A stretch of 64,000 bases of DNA from Malurus cyaneus samueli (taxonomy: Eukaryota; Chordata; Aves; Passeriformes; Maluridae): assembly GCA_009741485.1 (NCBI GenBank), contig CM019218.1, positions 38,397,804 through 38,461,803 on the forward strand, written 5' to 3'. The first letter of the stretch is position 1. The number at the start of each line of letters is the position of its first letter. The notes under the pieces were generated by a model. The model had not been told where the DNA came from. It saw only the letters and a program-made list of their open reading frames with translations, and did not search any database. Shown piece after piece: positions 25,410 through 39,500 of the stretch. The translations under genes were made by a program, and so were the position numbers.

Positions 25410-28400
25410 GGATGAGAGAGTAATGATTTTATGGATTGGGTCAAGGTTCTAAGGGGAAGATTGACATGCTTGAGGGATCATCAGTCTCAGAGGAGATCTG
25501 GCCTTGCCTCCACAAGCAAGTGATAACTTGCTTTTCAGCTCACACTCCTGGGTAGCATCTTTTGAGAAAAGCTTCACACAAAACAGGAATAACGTTAAGA
25601 CTGTGAATTCCCCTAACCAAAACCCAGAAAATGTATTAAGAAAGGTTATGTTTTTATACTAGCTCAGGGGCCTAGGTGGCACTCAGGCCCAAACTCGTGG
25701 ATTTGCACCCTGTGTTGTGTTTGCTCACCTTTTCACTCTAGGTCATTACTCCATCTGGCAATATAAGTAGGACAGCTTGGATAATGGGGTCTTAGCCTGA
25801 GCAAGGAATTAGATATGACCAAACTTGCCCTTGAAATCTTAGCTGTCCTTTTAAGCCTCGCAGTGTGCGCTTTGATGATGCAGCAGTGGTACCTTTTCGT
25901 AGGGAGCCTCATTCACAGCACAGCATGGGCCCTGCTTGTGGACTGAGTCAGGCTTACACGGGGCATGAAATCATTTCATGTGAGATGCCTTTGTTGCATG
26001 TCGGAGATGTTAAGTAATGTGCAGCCAATAAGACAAGGAGTGTCAGGAAGAAAAGGAAATTCTTGTGAGTTGGCAGCTGCCTGACATATTATAGACATAG
26101 ATGTTATGCTTGCTTCACCATTTCTTTATCTATTGTGAAAAAAATCTTTGTAGGAGATTTCTATTAGGAAGCTGGCAAGTCATTGAAAGCTTTTGTTTTT
26201 TTTAAACACAGCATGTGTGTGTTTCTCATTTTCTGGGTGCCTAGCTTCTAGCTTATTTTGGCCTCAAGCCATTGAACATGTTGCGGATAGAGACCGAGAC
26301 TAAGAACTTAATTTCACATCCTCTGGGAAGCTTATGTACAGAACTGAAGACTGGTAGGTGCATTTGCCATAACCCCTGTAGCTGAACTAATGTGCTGTAG
26401 CTTTCTTCATCAGCTGGATTTTCCTACGAAGCACTATGAGAGTTTGCCATTGAAAACTGAGGAACCCTATTTATGCACGGCATTGACCAAATGGGCCTTG
26501 GGTGCCTGCACCAGAACTGCCAACTCCATGGGCAGTGCACTCTGCCAATTGGCCTAACTTGCTTGAATTCAACTTCAAGCACCTGTTTTTCATCCACGAG
26601 CTTTGGCTGAATGCAGAGAAAAGAAACAGAGCTGCTCTTCTGATTATCACTGACAATGACTGATCTTTATGTGTAGTCTAAACTCTCCTTGAAGCACTTG
26701 AGCAAATGAAGAAACATGATGTATGCTTCCATAAAGGTACTGCGGTGCTCTTTAGAGCTATATCCAGATTTCTTTAGCTTCGGAGAGAAGAGGAAGAAAC
26801 CTGACAGCTCATTTCAGTGTGAGTGAATGAGGGAGGAACTAATTTCAACAATATAGAGTATTTTTGAATTTAAGTGAAATTAAATGTGAAATACACATAG
26901 ATGTTTATTAATTACATGGAATATTTGCCACAGGCATAATTAAATTGCTTTGGCCAACTTTTCAGCCACCCAGTCACATGCACTTCCTTAGCAAGAGGGC
27001 AAGTACGGTCAACTTCCCGGGTCAGTTAATATTCCTGTGGTTAACTTCTCTTCATCCCCAGGACTGAGCAGCTCTATGTAGAGCAGGGAATATGCCTTCT
27101 ATAATCTTGGATACTGCTGGTGATAAGATGGAGTTTATTTCCATGGTCTTTCTCTTGAGATTTTGATCACAACCAGCAGCTGGGTGCTTCTCTGTGTATC
27201 ATATTGTCGCTCCAGGCTGCTCAGAGGCCAATATTTCAAGGCCATAAATGCTGAGCCCACTCTAGTCTTTCCCTCATGAGCAACTGAAACATCACTTTTG
27301 CTGTTAGTGAAACATAATCTGAGCTATTGGTTTTGATCACCAGGAACAGAAGCAGCTGGTACACAGAGAGCTCCTACATTATCTACCCAGGAAGCTGAAG
27401 TCAATATCAAGTTTACCTAAACTGGAAAGAGTAGTCAAGATGAACAATTGAAGTTTTGATTTTTTTCCCCTCTGAATTACTGTGGAGCACAAAGGAAAAA
27501 AGCAATGAGAGATAGGTTTCTTTTCTGTAACGGGCAAGGCAAGGGGCAATCCTGGTTCTACTATGGTAAGAGCTGCCAGTTGAGGTAAATGGTATTGCTG
27601 TTGTGGCACCAAGCTTTATCTTGGCTTCTCCTTGGCTGTAAGATGAAAGTGAAACTGGATTTGTCTCTGAAGTTTTATGCTCTGCATTTGGCCACAACTG
27701 GTTGACCCTAGTCCTGTGCTGCATCATGAAGGTGCTCATAGCTCTAACTTATTTGTCCATCTCTCGTTCACAGATGAGCATTAAAGGTAATAGCCTATCC
27801 AAATTTCTGCAGTTCTGTCAAAAATATGGGAGCTTTAAGGTGCATCATACTGGGGAAGCAAAAGACACTAAATATTTAATACTAAAAAGTTAAATATTAT
27901 CATAAAAGTAATTTAATATAAATGGCTTTCAGCAAATCCATATCCATATTTCATGATTGAAATGGGTGTCTGGCTTCTAATGTTTGCATGCAATTAATTT
28001 TAATGGGTGCAGCACATTACTTCCAATCTTTTGTCCCTCAGGGACCCTGGCCCTATCAAGGAAAGAAAATAGCAGGACATCAAACGTCAGTGACACTGAG
28101 GGTGATGCAGTGCCCTGTGTATAAATATGGAAATGACAAGTTAATAGGCTATTGATAGTTTCTGAAGTGTATCGAGACTAATTACTCTATGTATCTGGGG
28201 GTAAATGAGAAATGGCAGGAACTCCATAAGGTAAAACTATCTAAAAATATGAATACATATTAGCAACACATAAAACTTCAATTTCTCATGTCTTTGCAAA
28301 AAGCCCCTTTAAACAGGTGGCAGTCTTCCCCCTGATTCTGCAGGATTTAGAAGAGGTCTTCAGTGAACTCTGCATGTGCGTCAGGGATGTAATAACAAGT

Positions 28401-29258
28401 TTTGCTTGGGTGAGGTCAAAGAAAAGTTCTCTCATCCTCTAAACACCTTCATGCCCATTAAGATCTCCTGTGAAGGGCAGGCTGCAAGATGAAACAGATT
28501 GTTTTGTGAATGATTTAAGGTGTAGAAATTTCTAGATGTTCACAAATGTCCCTCCAGACTGCATGAAGATGTGTAAGGTGTCTGATGACCTCTGAAATAA
28601 TGGCAGAGATTTTTAAAGCTAAATAAATATGTCTCAAACCATTAAACTGGACAAGAAGAGAGGTCTGGCACATTTGATTCCCGAAGGAATTTCTGAAATA
28701 GTAAAAGTGAAAAAAATAGGTGGTGTAAAACATATTCTAACAATAAAACTGATTTCATTGTGGGCTTCTGAGGATGAAACTCTCCAGCTTTAATTAGCAT
28801 CAAACTTAACTGTCTTCTATTTCAAACCTGAATATTAATTATGATGCCCTTGGGGTAATCAACCCTTGTGGATCTCTGAGAAAAATGAACTGATTAGTAG
28901 ATTGACCTTGAGAGTTACAATGGAAGATGATGAAAATACAGACTGTTCAACTGTGCTGCACTGTGAGCTTAACTTAGCGTAAACTAGTGAACTGGGAAGC
29001 CCAAAGGAAGGAGAAAAATTTAATGAGGAGGTTAGTTAGAAAGAATGTCATTCATTCACTTAAAAATGCAAACTTTTTTGCTTTACATTCAAGCCATGAA
29101 TGGAAGTTTAGGGGTTGGTTACCTGAAGTTGTTCAGTACTTAAATATCTATTTTATTAAACCAGCATTCATTGTCTATTAGATTTGGCAGCTTACACTTA
29201 GAACGTTTCTAAATACTTTCAGAAGAATCTGACTTTAATTGCATGAAACTCCAAAAAA

Positions 29259-29310
29259 GTTCTTCAAAACCCAAGTTCTTCAAGTTCTTCAATTCTTCAA
29301 GTTCTTCAAT
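29259..29310. repeat. Degenerate TTCTTCAAG short tandem array
   Basis: GTTCTTCAA-type units repeat about five times with small spacers. The plus-strand frame crossing it reads as a serine-rich low-complexity stretch, which is a by-product of the repeat. It has neither the unit length nor the spacing of a CRISPR array. Confidence 0.8.
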
Positions 29311-29422
29311 CATATCAAGTTTAACTTTTGTTGCTTCCCAGCAAGCAGCTGATGTTTTCAGAAAGCAGAAGTTTTTTTTTTTAAAAATGCAGAGAGACCT
29401 AGTGAAGTACACCACCATGTCT

Positions 29423-29450
29423 GCTAGGGGCAGGAAAATCTGCCCCTAGC
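29423..29450. repeat. Perfect GC-rich inverted repeat, 11-bp stem, 6-base loop
   Basis: GCTAGGGGCAG, loop GAAAAT, CTGCCCCTAGC. The stem is unusually GC-rich for its AT-rich surroundings and would form a stable hairpin in RNA or single-stranded DNA. No known RNA family is recognised. Confidence 0.9.
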
Positions 29451-32400
29451 TCCCTCATGCTATGGATTCTTTGCTAGGTTCTTCTTCTGCCTTTGTCAAT
29501 AGCTGTGGAATCCTGGACAAGTAAAATGTCTCTGCTTGCCTTTTCTGAGTAGCAATGAAGAATAAAAATCTCCATTGTCTATGATATCTTGTGTTTTGTT
29601 GATCTGAGATGCTCAGAATGCAAAGAAAAACTTAGAAATTTTTGTATCCTTTTTTAGCCCTTTGTATTAAATTTTGCTGCTTCTTCTTCCTAAAGCCTCT
29701 TTCTTATATAACAGTTTATCCTTGAATAACTGTGTTATGCCATTTCCAACTTTCTTGTTCTCCAAGTACATCTTACAAAATGGAAGAGCTCCTCTATCTT
29801 TGTTGTGCCTTTCAACATCCTGAAGCCTCAGCTAAGAATTCCACTGCATAGGCACATGACCCAATGTTGCCATTCAAATATGCTTTTCAGTTTTGATTTC
29901 CCAAAAGTGATCAGAAGATGTGAAAGTGTCATTATTGCAAAGCTGTAGGTTTGTATTTCAAAGCACATTTGAAGCTAGATAAGCTGTAAAAAGTACTTTA
30001 GGCAATGAAAGAATCTCAGGCTTACACAGTAAAATAGAAAAGATAAGTAGTGATGTGCTCTTGGCACATGGTTAGGTGGACTGGATTTTTGTTTTATTGT
30101 TATTGTGGGGTAAAAATCAGATAACGTGACATGTGCATTCCCTAATAGAAATTTCTAATATAGGACATATAGTGATGCTGAAGGGTAGATAAGAGAATTC
30201 TAACCTCTATAAAACTCATTGATGTCATCTTACCCCTTAGAACAAGTCAAACAAAAGACATCTATTTATAGGACTTTGAGAAAATTTGATGCCAGTTTAA
30301 GGTGATAGCTTTTCTCAACATCCTTGAATGATTTCAGATTCTCAGTTTATCAGTTCAGGTGTGGAGAGCTTGAAGCAGTCAGAGGAAATAGCCTGCCAGG
30401 GTGCCTAAAAAGCCCTGGCTGAAGGAGATGGGCTATTCATGCCATGTAGTCCTTCAGTAGCAACCTCCAGTGTAAGTGCCACCAAATGAATTGTCTTGTG
30501 TCAGCTTGTTTTCATGATTCAATGAAAGTATCATATATGTTCAGTCTAAGGCTTGTTGACAGTAAAAACAGGAGTGTCTGCTGCTGAATGAACCAGTAGA
30601 ACATCAAGTCAAACCTCAGAGAAGACTACATGATGATCAGATTGTGGTGTAGCACAAAGAACCTGGAACAGTTGTAGATAGATGCAGGAGGTGGATCAGG
30701 AATGAGAAGGTAAAGTAATCAAGAGGGGCTGTGGCACAGGTCATGCCCCATTACTGCCTGGCTTTACAAAGGCAGAGAGCCCCTCACAGTGGGAGCTGGG
30801 CTGTGGGTGGTGGCTGCTGTAGAGAATATGGGTGATTCCCCGCTAGTGGTCTGTGGGTCCATCAGTTTAGATGCAAAATCTTGCCTAGTCAGGACTTTTC
30901 AATGGGTGTTTTGTTCTAGCTCTTCTTGGACCTATTTCCTGGGACCACAAATACAAGTTTTTTCTGTTAAGTGCTGCATCAGAAAGAGTCATCCTAATAC
31001 AGCAAAGATTGCCTGGGTTAAGTGTAAATTAAGCTGAATGGACACCTCTGTTGCCATAGCTAAGCTATTTTTGGTACCTAAGGTAGCTTTTTTAAACCAG
31101 CTAAGGTCTTGTATGCTGCCCTGTATGCTACCTAATTCTGCAGACTACAAATATCCCTGCCATATTGTTAGAACTAGATTTGGAATAGCAGAATGTATTG
31201 AACATTCTGGAATTGTGATTTTAATCCTTTGTACCACTGAATGTCTGCTAAATTTAAACTTAATGTTAGACCATTACATTATATATAGTGTTAGCAAGTC
31301 AGAAAAAATCTAAATAAGCTGGGTGAGAGACTTTAATTAATAACATTATAGAGAATGAATTTTAAATTTTCTTTCATTCTCAATGTTATACATCTTCCTC
31401 CTCTTCTTGTAAGTGTTTTTGGAGAGAAGATGCATTTTTTGTATGACATGAATACAGGGACTTCAAACCCACTGGAATAGCTCACAGAAGTGCTGGAGGT
31501 CTATTGGTTTATAAAGAAGCACAACACTTTTAAACCCAGACGTCCTGACTGCTAAAGCTGGCAGCTCTCTGGGAGGGATGAGGTGCCTGGAGCATGGGAA
31601 GCAGCTGTGAAGAGATGAGTAGAGCAGTGGGGGGTGGCTGCAGACTAAAAAGCCAAGCTGTGGAGGAACGCAGTTCTGCTAATCCATTGACTGGTGCATG
31701 TCTGAGTAAAATTTAAGGCAGAAATGCTTAGGGACTACAGACAAAAGAGAAAATGTTAATTCTAGCTAACATTGCTGTGTCTCCTTATTTCAACCAGCAT
31801 TTTATAATTTATGAATTCAGAAATAGACCTGAGTTTTGCTAAATAGGAAGAAATACGGTGGAAGCCCAAATGACTTTGTCATAAAGTGTTGGTTCCTATA
31901 ATTCCTTCATGGCAAAAGTCCAGATTACTACATATTATGGCAGAAGCTACTTTGAAATTTGCTTGTGGTTAACCATAGTTAAAGTAAAACTATCTGTTTC
32001 AAGAATGCTGACAAGCATTTACATTTACAATGTATTTATAAAATTTGGACCTTAGTCTAAGAAGCATCAAAGATCAGAGGGCCTAGGAAATTCCACAGCA
32101 GGACCCCAGCAGCAGGCTGGGCTCAATCATGGGGCAGCAGAAGGGGCTCAGTGCCATCCTGCAATTAGTCTGTTAGTGGTAAGGTCAGAGACTGCAGGCT
32201 TTTCCATAGTGACCTGTGGATCAACATTTCCTTCTGTGCACTTAGGGCAGGACTGTAATTTCATACCAGCTGTTTTCATGGTCTGGAATTATCATTCTCT
32301 TTCTCTTAAAAGCCCTAGTCACTTTTAGGATACTGGACCTCTGCCTGGTATGTTCTTTCTGAAATTTCCTCTTCATGTAAAATTTTGACCCCTAGGATTT

Positions 32401-33513
32401 CAATTTCCTTTTGGATGTTGTGTTTCTGTTTATTTTTTCTTTTTTTTTCCCGTGTGGGAAAATAGGAGATAAGAAAAAAAATCTACATTAGATCAGAAGT
32501 GTTGTCAATGCTGGCAAACTGCTAATGTCTGATTACTCCCCTGGAAATTTTTTAAGGCAGTGGTGGTACTCCATTAAAGATAGATGCATTAGGAAAAATA
32601 TCTAGCCATCACTTTCCAAACACAGGGGAAGTCCTAATATGCTGCAAGACACCTGGCAATAAAACAGCATTCAGGACAGCACAGACAGGCAGGCTGGCTG
32701 CTTCTACACCGTCTCCTGTCAGGTTAACAATTAGTTAATTGGTGCTGCTAATTACAATGTTCATTAAGCAATCCCAGGTGGCAGGTTTACCCTTCCTATC
32801 CATATCACTGAAACATTCTGAACAGGATTTCATGCACAAGTGGAGGTAATGGCTCTTTCTGTCTCTCTTGCACACAGGCATAGCATGGTAGCGTAAGCGA
32901 TATTCAACCTCCCATGTCATGTACTTCAGCTTCATCTGGGATTACTACCTGGCCTCATTTCAAAGAGAAGAATGGCATTATTCTGTTACAGAAATACTGC
33001 TCTGTTTTGGTTGTTAACTTCTACAGGCTTTGCCCAGTAGAATAAAGATGTTTGGTTTCATGAGGATGATACCATTAATAATGCATGTGACTTACAAAGA
33101 AACAGTGATTTACATGGCCTGAGTACTGTACAAACAATAATTCATAGTAATTTGTGTCGCCATAATCTTAGGAATAAAAGGCAGGAAGGATGCATTAAGC
33201 TCCATGTAACCAGTTGTTTCCACACTGCTTTCTGGGGGGCTGCAGCTACGTGTTCAAAGCAAATCACCCGAGTTCCAGGTTGCTGCAGGGGTTGTTATCC
33301 CACTGACCCCTGCTCCTCCAGATTCCAATTAACATTTCTGGAGTTCTGGGAGTTTTGGTACACTTTTCTCATCTTCTCCCCATGAAAGCAAACTACATCA
33401 GGCTTTTTCTCCAAGATTCTGCTCTGTACTTCTACCTAATCAATAACTGCTCATATCTCAGGTAAAAATCCCCTGCTTTCTCTATGCTTTTATCTCTTCT
33501 GTTTTTGGTTTTG

Positions 33514-33548
33514 TTTTTTTTTTTTTTTTTTTTTTTTTTATTTTTTTT
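33514..33548. repeat. Poly-T tract interrupted once
   Basis: Twenty-six T, one A at 33540, then eight T, continuing into a pyrimidine-rich CTCCTCTCTTCTGC stretch. The right flank lacks a TTTATT and any coding remnant, so a retroposed tail is not supported. Confidence 0.9.
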
Positions 33549-36500
33549 CTCCTCTCTTCTGCTTTAACTTCAAGGTAATGCGTTACATTGGTTAGAAGCA
33601 CTGGCTGTAACAGGTAATGTGGATTGTATTTCTGGCTGAGTTATTTTGAGATGAAAGAAAGAAAGAAGGTGTCCCAGACCATTGAAAGCTACAATTGTCA
33701 GCTGAAAGACAGTGTGTACACACAGAGTACCATTAGGCACTCATACAGCCCTTCTACATGGCTCTCTCTATGTTTGATTGACTTTCTGCTGTTACTGCTA
33801 GCATGGTCTGTGTAATTCCCTAGATGTTCTTCAGTTTGCAAAGCTTTTTGTGATGCATCAGCATGAGTGATGCTACATGAAGTTTATGATGGTAATTCCA
33901 ATAAAATTGTGGTAATGCACTATATGATACAGCCTGTGGGACACAGATACTACTTTCATTTCCTTTCTTACGCAGAGGAAAAGACCTCTGTGCCCTCTTT
34001 TCTCTTTTGAAGCCCATGTTACTTATTTCAGTGAAATATCCATGTCATAACGGTGAACACTGTGCAGCCAAATTTCCTTTTGAATACATTGCAGAAAGAA
34101 ATTTTAACAAAGCCTCTCAGATGATGCCTAAAAGAAACTGTGCGAAAAGCTATTCCATTCAAAGGCATTATACAAATTCTCTGGCAAGTGTATCATGTGA
34201 ATGCTTATATGGATCATTTTGGAAGGGTACACCAAAATGCAATCCTACCTAAAATTAGGAGGACAATCAAAGCCTCAAGTCTCTTTTCTCTTTAATTCCT
34301 TACAGCACACTTACACAATGGTTTTGCTCTTTTCCTGGTTTTTATGGAAATTGCAGGAAAGCCCTTGAGAAAATCTCATTAGGACAAGATGCTAATTCCT
34401 GCCAATTTTAATGTTTTCTTCATAAGGCATTGACTAGCACAGTTAATTTAGGGTTTTAGTGTACTCCCTGGACCATTACAGAAAATCTATATAGGCAGCT
34501 GAAAATAACTGCTGCATGGAATGAGTGTATGGCCTTGGTGTGTGGTTCAGCTTTAAGCAATGGAACACGTTGAGTTCAGCTGGCGAATAGTCCAGGCCCT
34601 GCTTTATGCTGAGCTCTGAACCATGTGAGGCACTACAAGTTCACAGTGTTGACCTCCAGAGGAGGCTCTTGGGCTCTGGCCAGCACATCTTGTCTTGATG
34701 AAAGGACACTTTTTCTGCCAGTGTTTCCAAGTCCTTTTCCCCCCACCCCCCAGCAATTTTCCTTTTAACAGGCTGGGGTTTTTTCTCCTTAGTGTTTCAG
34801 GTGAGCTTTCATTTCTCTTTTAGCAGATTTTTAATTATCCTGATGCCATACTGAGATGAAGACTCTAGCTGGTTTTGAGTCACATCTGCAGATCTGGTAG
34901 GTATAATCTCTATGGTAACTGACCCATGTTGGGTAGAAGAAAAATTGCTGAGAACTAAAGGTTAATTGCTGTTGTATTTATACATGTTTTGTGCAACTCC
35001 AGTGTTGCAAATTAGGTAACCAATTAGAATAGGCTTTTTAAAAGATGGAGCATCTTTTTCATTTCTTGGATATCTGCAGAACTACTTGAAATACTTTAGA
35101 GATCGTGATTTCTTTTTTTATACATCTTCTTCAGGGAGGGGTTGTATCCCGGTCAACTCTATTTTTAAAAGGTGGAAGGAAAGTACTTGCTACTGCAGAG
35201 GGAAACCTTTTTCTTCATGTAATAGAAAATACCTGTTGTTCTTCCCCTGTCCAAAACAAGAATAGCTTTGTATGATCATGGTTCTAGCAGGACACCTAGA
35301 AAAAAAGCACAAGGAAAAAGCAAGTAACTAAAATCAACAGACAAAACTTCTTTCATGTCACCCATAACAAGTTAATGGTATGTACAGTGTTTGGAAATTT
35401 TGCTGCTCAACGCTTACACATTGGTCTTCAAATGAAATAGCTCAGGTCTTTAAAAATGTGCTGTCAAAGTGTCTGATTTCTGTTTCAGGGGATTTCCCAG
35501 ATTCATTTAAGAAAGTAAAACATTAATTCATTTTAAGAAATGAAGAGCTCGCTGACTATTTTTCTCTCCTTACAATATTTTCTATCTTGGTGAAAATGCT
35601 TAAAAAGTACATGGTGGGTTAACTGTGTCACCAGAAAAAAAAATATATTAAAAAGTTTCTTCTCACTTATCATGGTCAAATGTTACAGACTTCATTCCTA
35701 GAGACAGGTGTATCTATGATAAATGAAATACTGAGACGAGGTAATTCTGGATTATAGTCAGTTTAAAGATGGGACTGCCTAATAGGGATTATAATTTTAA
35801 TTTCTCAAGTGTGTACTTTTGGGTTGTGCTGCTCATGAAAATATTCTTTCTTTTATTCTAATATTGTCCGTCTTGTTTATTATTATTGTCCGTCTGTTTG
35901 AGTCTAGTATTTTTTGCTTTCCATGCACCCAGTTAAACCTGCTTAGAAAATTTGTATCTTTTTTGCATTATACAAATCAAAGTCACTCTCATGGGGCAAA
36001 CAGTTGATATCTTTTTATACGAGCATGGAAATTTCTAGTAACTTTTCATTATTTTATTTATTCTGTGGGAAGAAAGGTTTCTGCATAACCTTTTTGCAAT
36101 TAAAATTCTTCCAACAGCTCTTAATGAACTCCAGGGATCTCTCTCTTCTCATGGATCTTAGCAGAGTGAATTAATCTGCGTTCAAACAAAATTAGAGATG
36201 TAATTACTATAACCTTTAAGAGAATAATTATGCCCCTAACACAATCACCAATGTTTTGGGGACTGTATTGCAAATACTTTTGGCCCCTGTTGCAGACTTA
36301 CTCCTTTTTCTTACACTGCCTAACAGAATAGAAAAATTAGGCTTTTGAGTCCCTTGAATTAAAACCAATGACCTGTGGGTTCACTGTATAACATATGTTA
36401 TTTCTGGCTCTGTTTTTCTTACTGTTTTGGGAACTGCAATTCAGAACCTATGAATGACATTTTGAGTGTAGGAAATCTGCTTAAATTGAATGAAGAAAAA

Positions 36501-39500
36501 GTTTCTAGGGATGCTCAGGTCTCATACTTCTCTAAACAGTAAAATATTTGCCATTTGTTTATGTCAGTAAAATGAGAAATATTGACACATCAGATACTTG
36601 GAAAATATTATCTTTGAAGATACATTTCTGAAAAAATATGGTAAAATGTCTTGGAAATCTATATTTATTACCTTTCTGTATTTCTAAATTAAATCTGATG
36701 AATACAAAAACTGCTTTAAAACTGCTTTAAAACTAAGTCCTTAATCTGTGTGGCTGCTGCTTCGACATGCTACTAACCAGAAAAACTCAACCTTTTGAGT
36801 AAAGCAATATTATTTATGATTTATGTGCTATCTTCCTCACAAACCTATAAGTCCTGCATGATTATCAAGAAGAAATGGAAACATATGGTTTCAGTCTGCA
36901 GAATCTGCAAAATGTTACATATTGCTGTTAGAAAGGTAGATACCTAATGGAAATGATGGCCAACTTAATTTTTAAACAATGAATGTTCATCATAGCATTT
37001 AAATAATGATGGAAAATGTTCTTATTATAAAAATTTAAGTCTAAAAAATGTAACATGTAATTAGTTTTATCAACATCTTTAAATACTTTCTATCTGTTTT
37101 TGATATCTCAGTGTGAGGGCATCCAGATGTTTGGTAAAATAAATACATACTGGAGGACTAGCTGTGATTATTAGAAAGAGCTCAATCTTATCTGTATGAT
37201 TTTAACAAGCACATAAAATACATATGTACCTGCAATCAGAAGATATTACACGGGTAAAAGGCTTGGTTGCCACGTTACTAGAAGCTGCTATAACTCAAGT
37301 AGTAATATAGATTGGATGACACAGGTATCAACCAGACACATAATGTGATACGAGGCACACAGCTGACATAGCTAACAGGTGCTAGTAGCTCTCCCTTGGG
37401 CACTCTGTGCTGGCTCATCCACCTGGTTGGAGAGTTATTGGGCTCCCTGAACTGAAGTCCACAGAGAAGCTGGAGTCTCCTACAAGAAAAGCCTGTATGG
37501 TTTCATAAACACTGAACAGGATCGTTTTTTCTCCGATCAGCTGTTTAATTGGATTAAAGAAACATACATTAGTAAAAAGACTCACATCCATATTTACTGT
37601 CCTAGGACCTATGTCAAACCTGTTAAAGTCAGAAGGAGTTTGACAGGTTACTCTGCTAATCAGACAACAGGTAAAAGCTCTGTTTGAAGATGCCAGAAAG
37701 AGAATATCTAAACTTCAAAAGAAAAATGTAAATGCTTGATCATATTCTGGTAGTAATTATTACAGGATACCACTCCCTGCCTTGAGCAGTCATACAATTT
37801 GTACATATAATTTAATAGCTGCAGAACCTCATACCAAGATGAAGGTATTTATGTGGCTGGATGTGCGTTTGAAGATCTTTTGGGATGAAAGACATCATAA
37901 AAACTAAAATTGAAAATTGAAATATTCAGCAGGACCAGTGAAAAGAATGAAATTAAATGTCTACTCAGAAGTAGACCTTCTTGAGCAAATGAGGTGATTT
38001 CACCTCTGTAACTTGTCACTAGCTGATAACTAAACACCCACTTCTGCCCAGTTTCTTATATAAGATGCATATCAGGCTCATTATATGCCTAGAAAGAGAC
38101 CATGTTTTGTTTCATCTGAACACAGACGAAAGAGAAAGGAAGGTTTTTCTGTACACACTAGCCATTTCTTTCTTGTGGAAGAAATGTCTAGCATGTTTTG
38201 AATGTGACAGCTGCCTCCCACAAATAAACATCCACTGAGAAATGCTAAAGAAATTAGGGGAAAGACATATGAGCTTTTTCTGCTTTATTAAGAGCTGCAG
38301 GGAAGAGTCTTGAAGTTAATATAAAGCTAAAAGGGACGGGTGTTATGTATCCTGGTCACAAAGTCTCTGAGCGGGTGGTTTATATTATTGAAGCATTTTG
38401 TACAGAAACATAAATTCTCATAATTTAATGAAGAAAATGGTTTTCTTGCTAGTGAATGTCCTATAAAGTGGAGTCAAGTACACACCTGCTAGCATACGTG
38501 ACTTGCAAATGAAGACAGGCCAGAATACTAAGGTAGAAGGTGTGTCTGTTTCCCTTTGTGCTTCCCTTCAGATTTTTCTTAATGTTGTGGCTCTGTTCTT
38601 ATTTTATAATAAAATCCATCTTTGCCCCTGAATATATCAGTAGTAACGTATTTCCACAGTCCTTTAAGGCTATGAACACAATAAGCATTTATTATGACTT
38701 AAGACACGAAGTAGTAAAGTTTAGTCACAATTTAAATTAAATTAGTCACAATTAACAGGAATTTGTAAACTTTTCTTCAAAAACTACCCACATGTATGCC
38801 TAAGACCAAAGTAAATGTGTGGTACTTTGAAGCTGTTTAGCCTTGAGTGCATTACTGTCTCTATTGCAACCCGTTATATGCAACTGCTTCATTTGCTCAT
38901 GTCCTTTGGTGTATAATTGGGCAGAATGGCTAAGGCAAATTCTCGAACCAGGAACAACAAAGCTCACATTTTAAGAATGTGGCATTTGCCACAAGAAATG
39001 TAACTGCAATCACAAGGAAATTGAAGGAGGTTCCACTGATAGCTGTGTGAGTTCAACAGTGTCTGGTGGGCAATCGCTGGCAGTGAAAATACAGCCTGTC
39101 TGGAGGTGTGTGAGTGACAGCCCTGGTTCCACAGTGAAACCTCAGACCTCAGGGAAAGACTTATGCTTGGGCCTAGACTGCAGCTGAAGGCGTAAGATGA
39201 AGGACCTTTTGAAAGAGGCTTCATAGTTTTCTCATATAAATGACTCGCTCTGCTTCACTTTGGTGCTGGGTAAACCCGAACACTTCTTAGTTTGGCAGGG
39301 GCTGACACAGCACTTGTTGGCCTGGTAAGACTTCTTTTCAGGGACAATGGAGAAGCGGCTGGTATAGACATGGGTGATTTAGTTCTCACAAGGTGCTGTG
39401 GTTTCTTGCATAAATACAACCATATAAGCATTTGTCTGGCAATAAAACACTTTCTGCTGCAAGTGCACAGGTTGGTAGTGGCAGCTCTGGGTAGTTCAGC

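Larger units (their letters stand above)
25410..33513. other. Unique non-coding DNA with CNE-like patches
   Basis: No gene is recognised. Two patches resemble conserved non-coding elements by composition: 28787-28862 (TTTAATTAGCATCAAA and AATATTAATTATGATG) and 32721-32775 (AACAATTAGTTAATTGG and GCTAATTACAATG). Small frames at 27379-27739, 30789-31313 and 32735-32935 have no recognised domain and no convincing splice boundaries. Confidence 0.5.

Noticed and set aside
29259..29310. TTCTTCAAG array as a CRISPR-like or coding serine-rich repeat
   Set aside because: The units are about 9-11 bases with almost no spacer, in vertebrate-type DNA, and the frame lacks any coding support. A simple tandem repeat fits.
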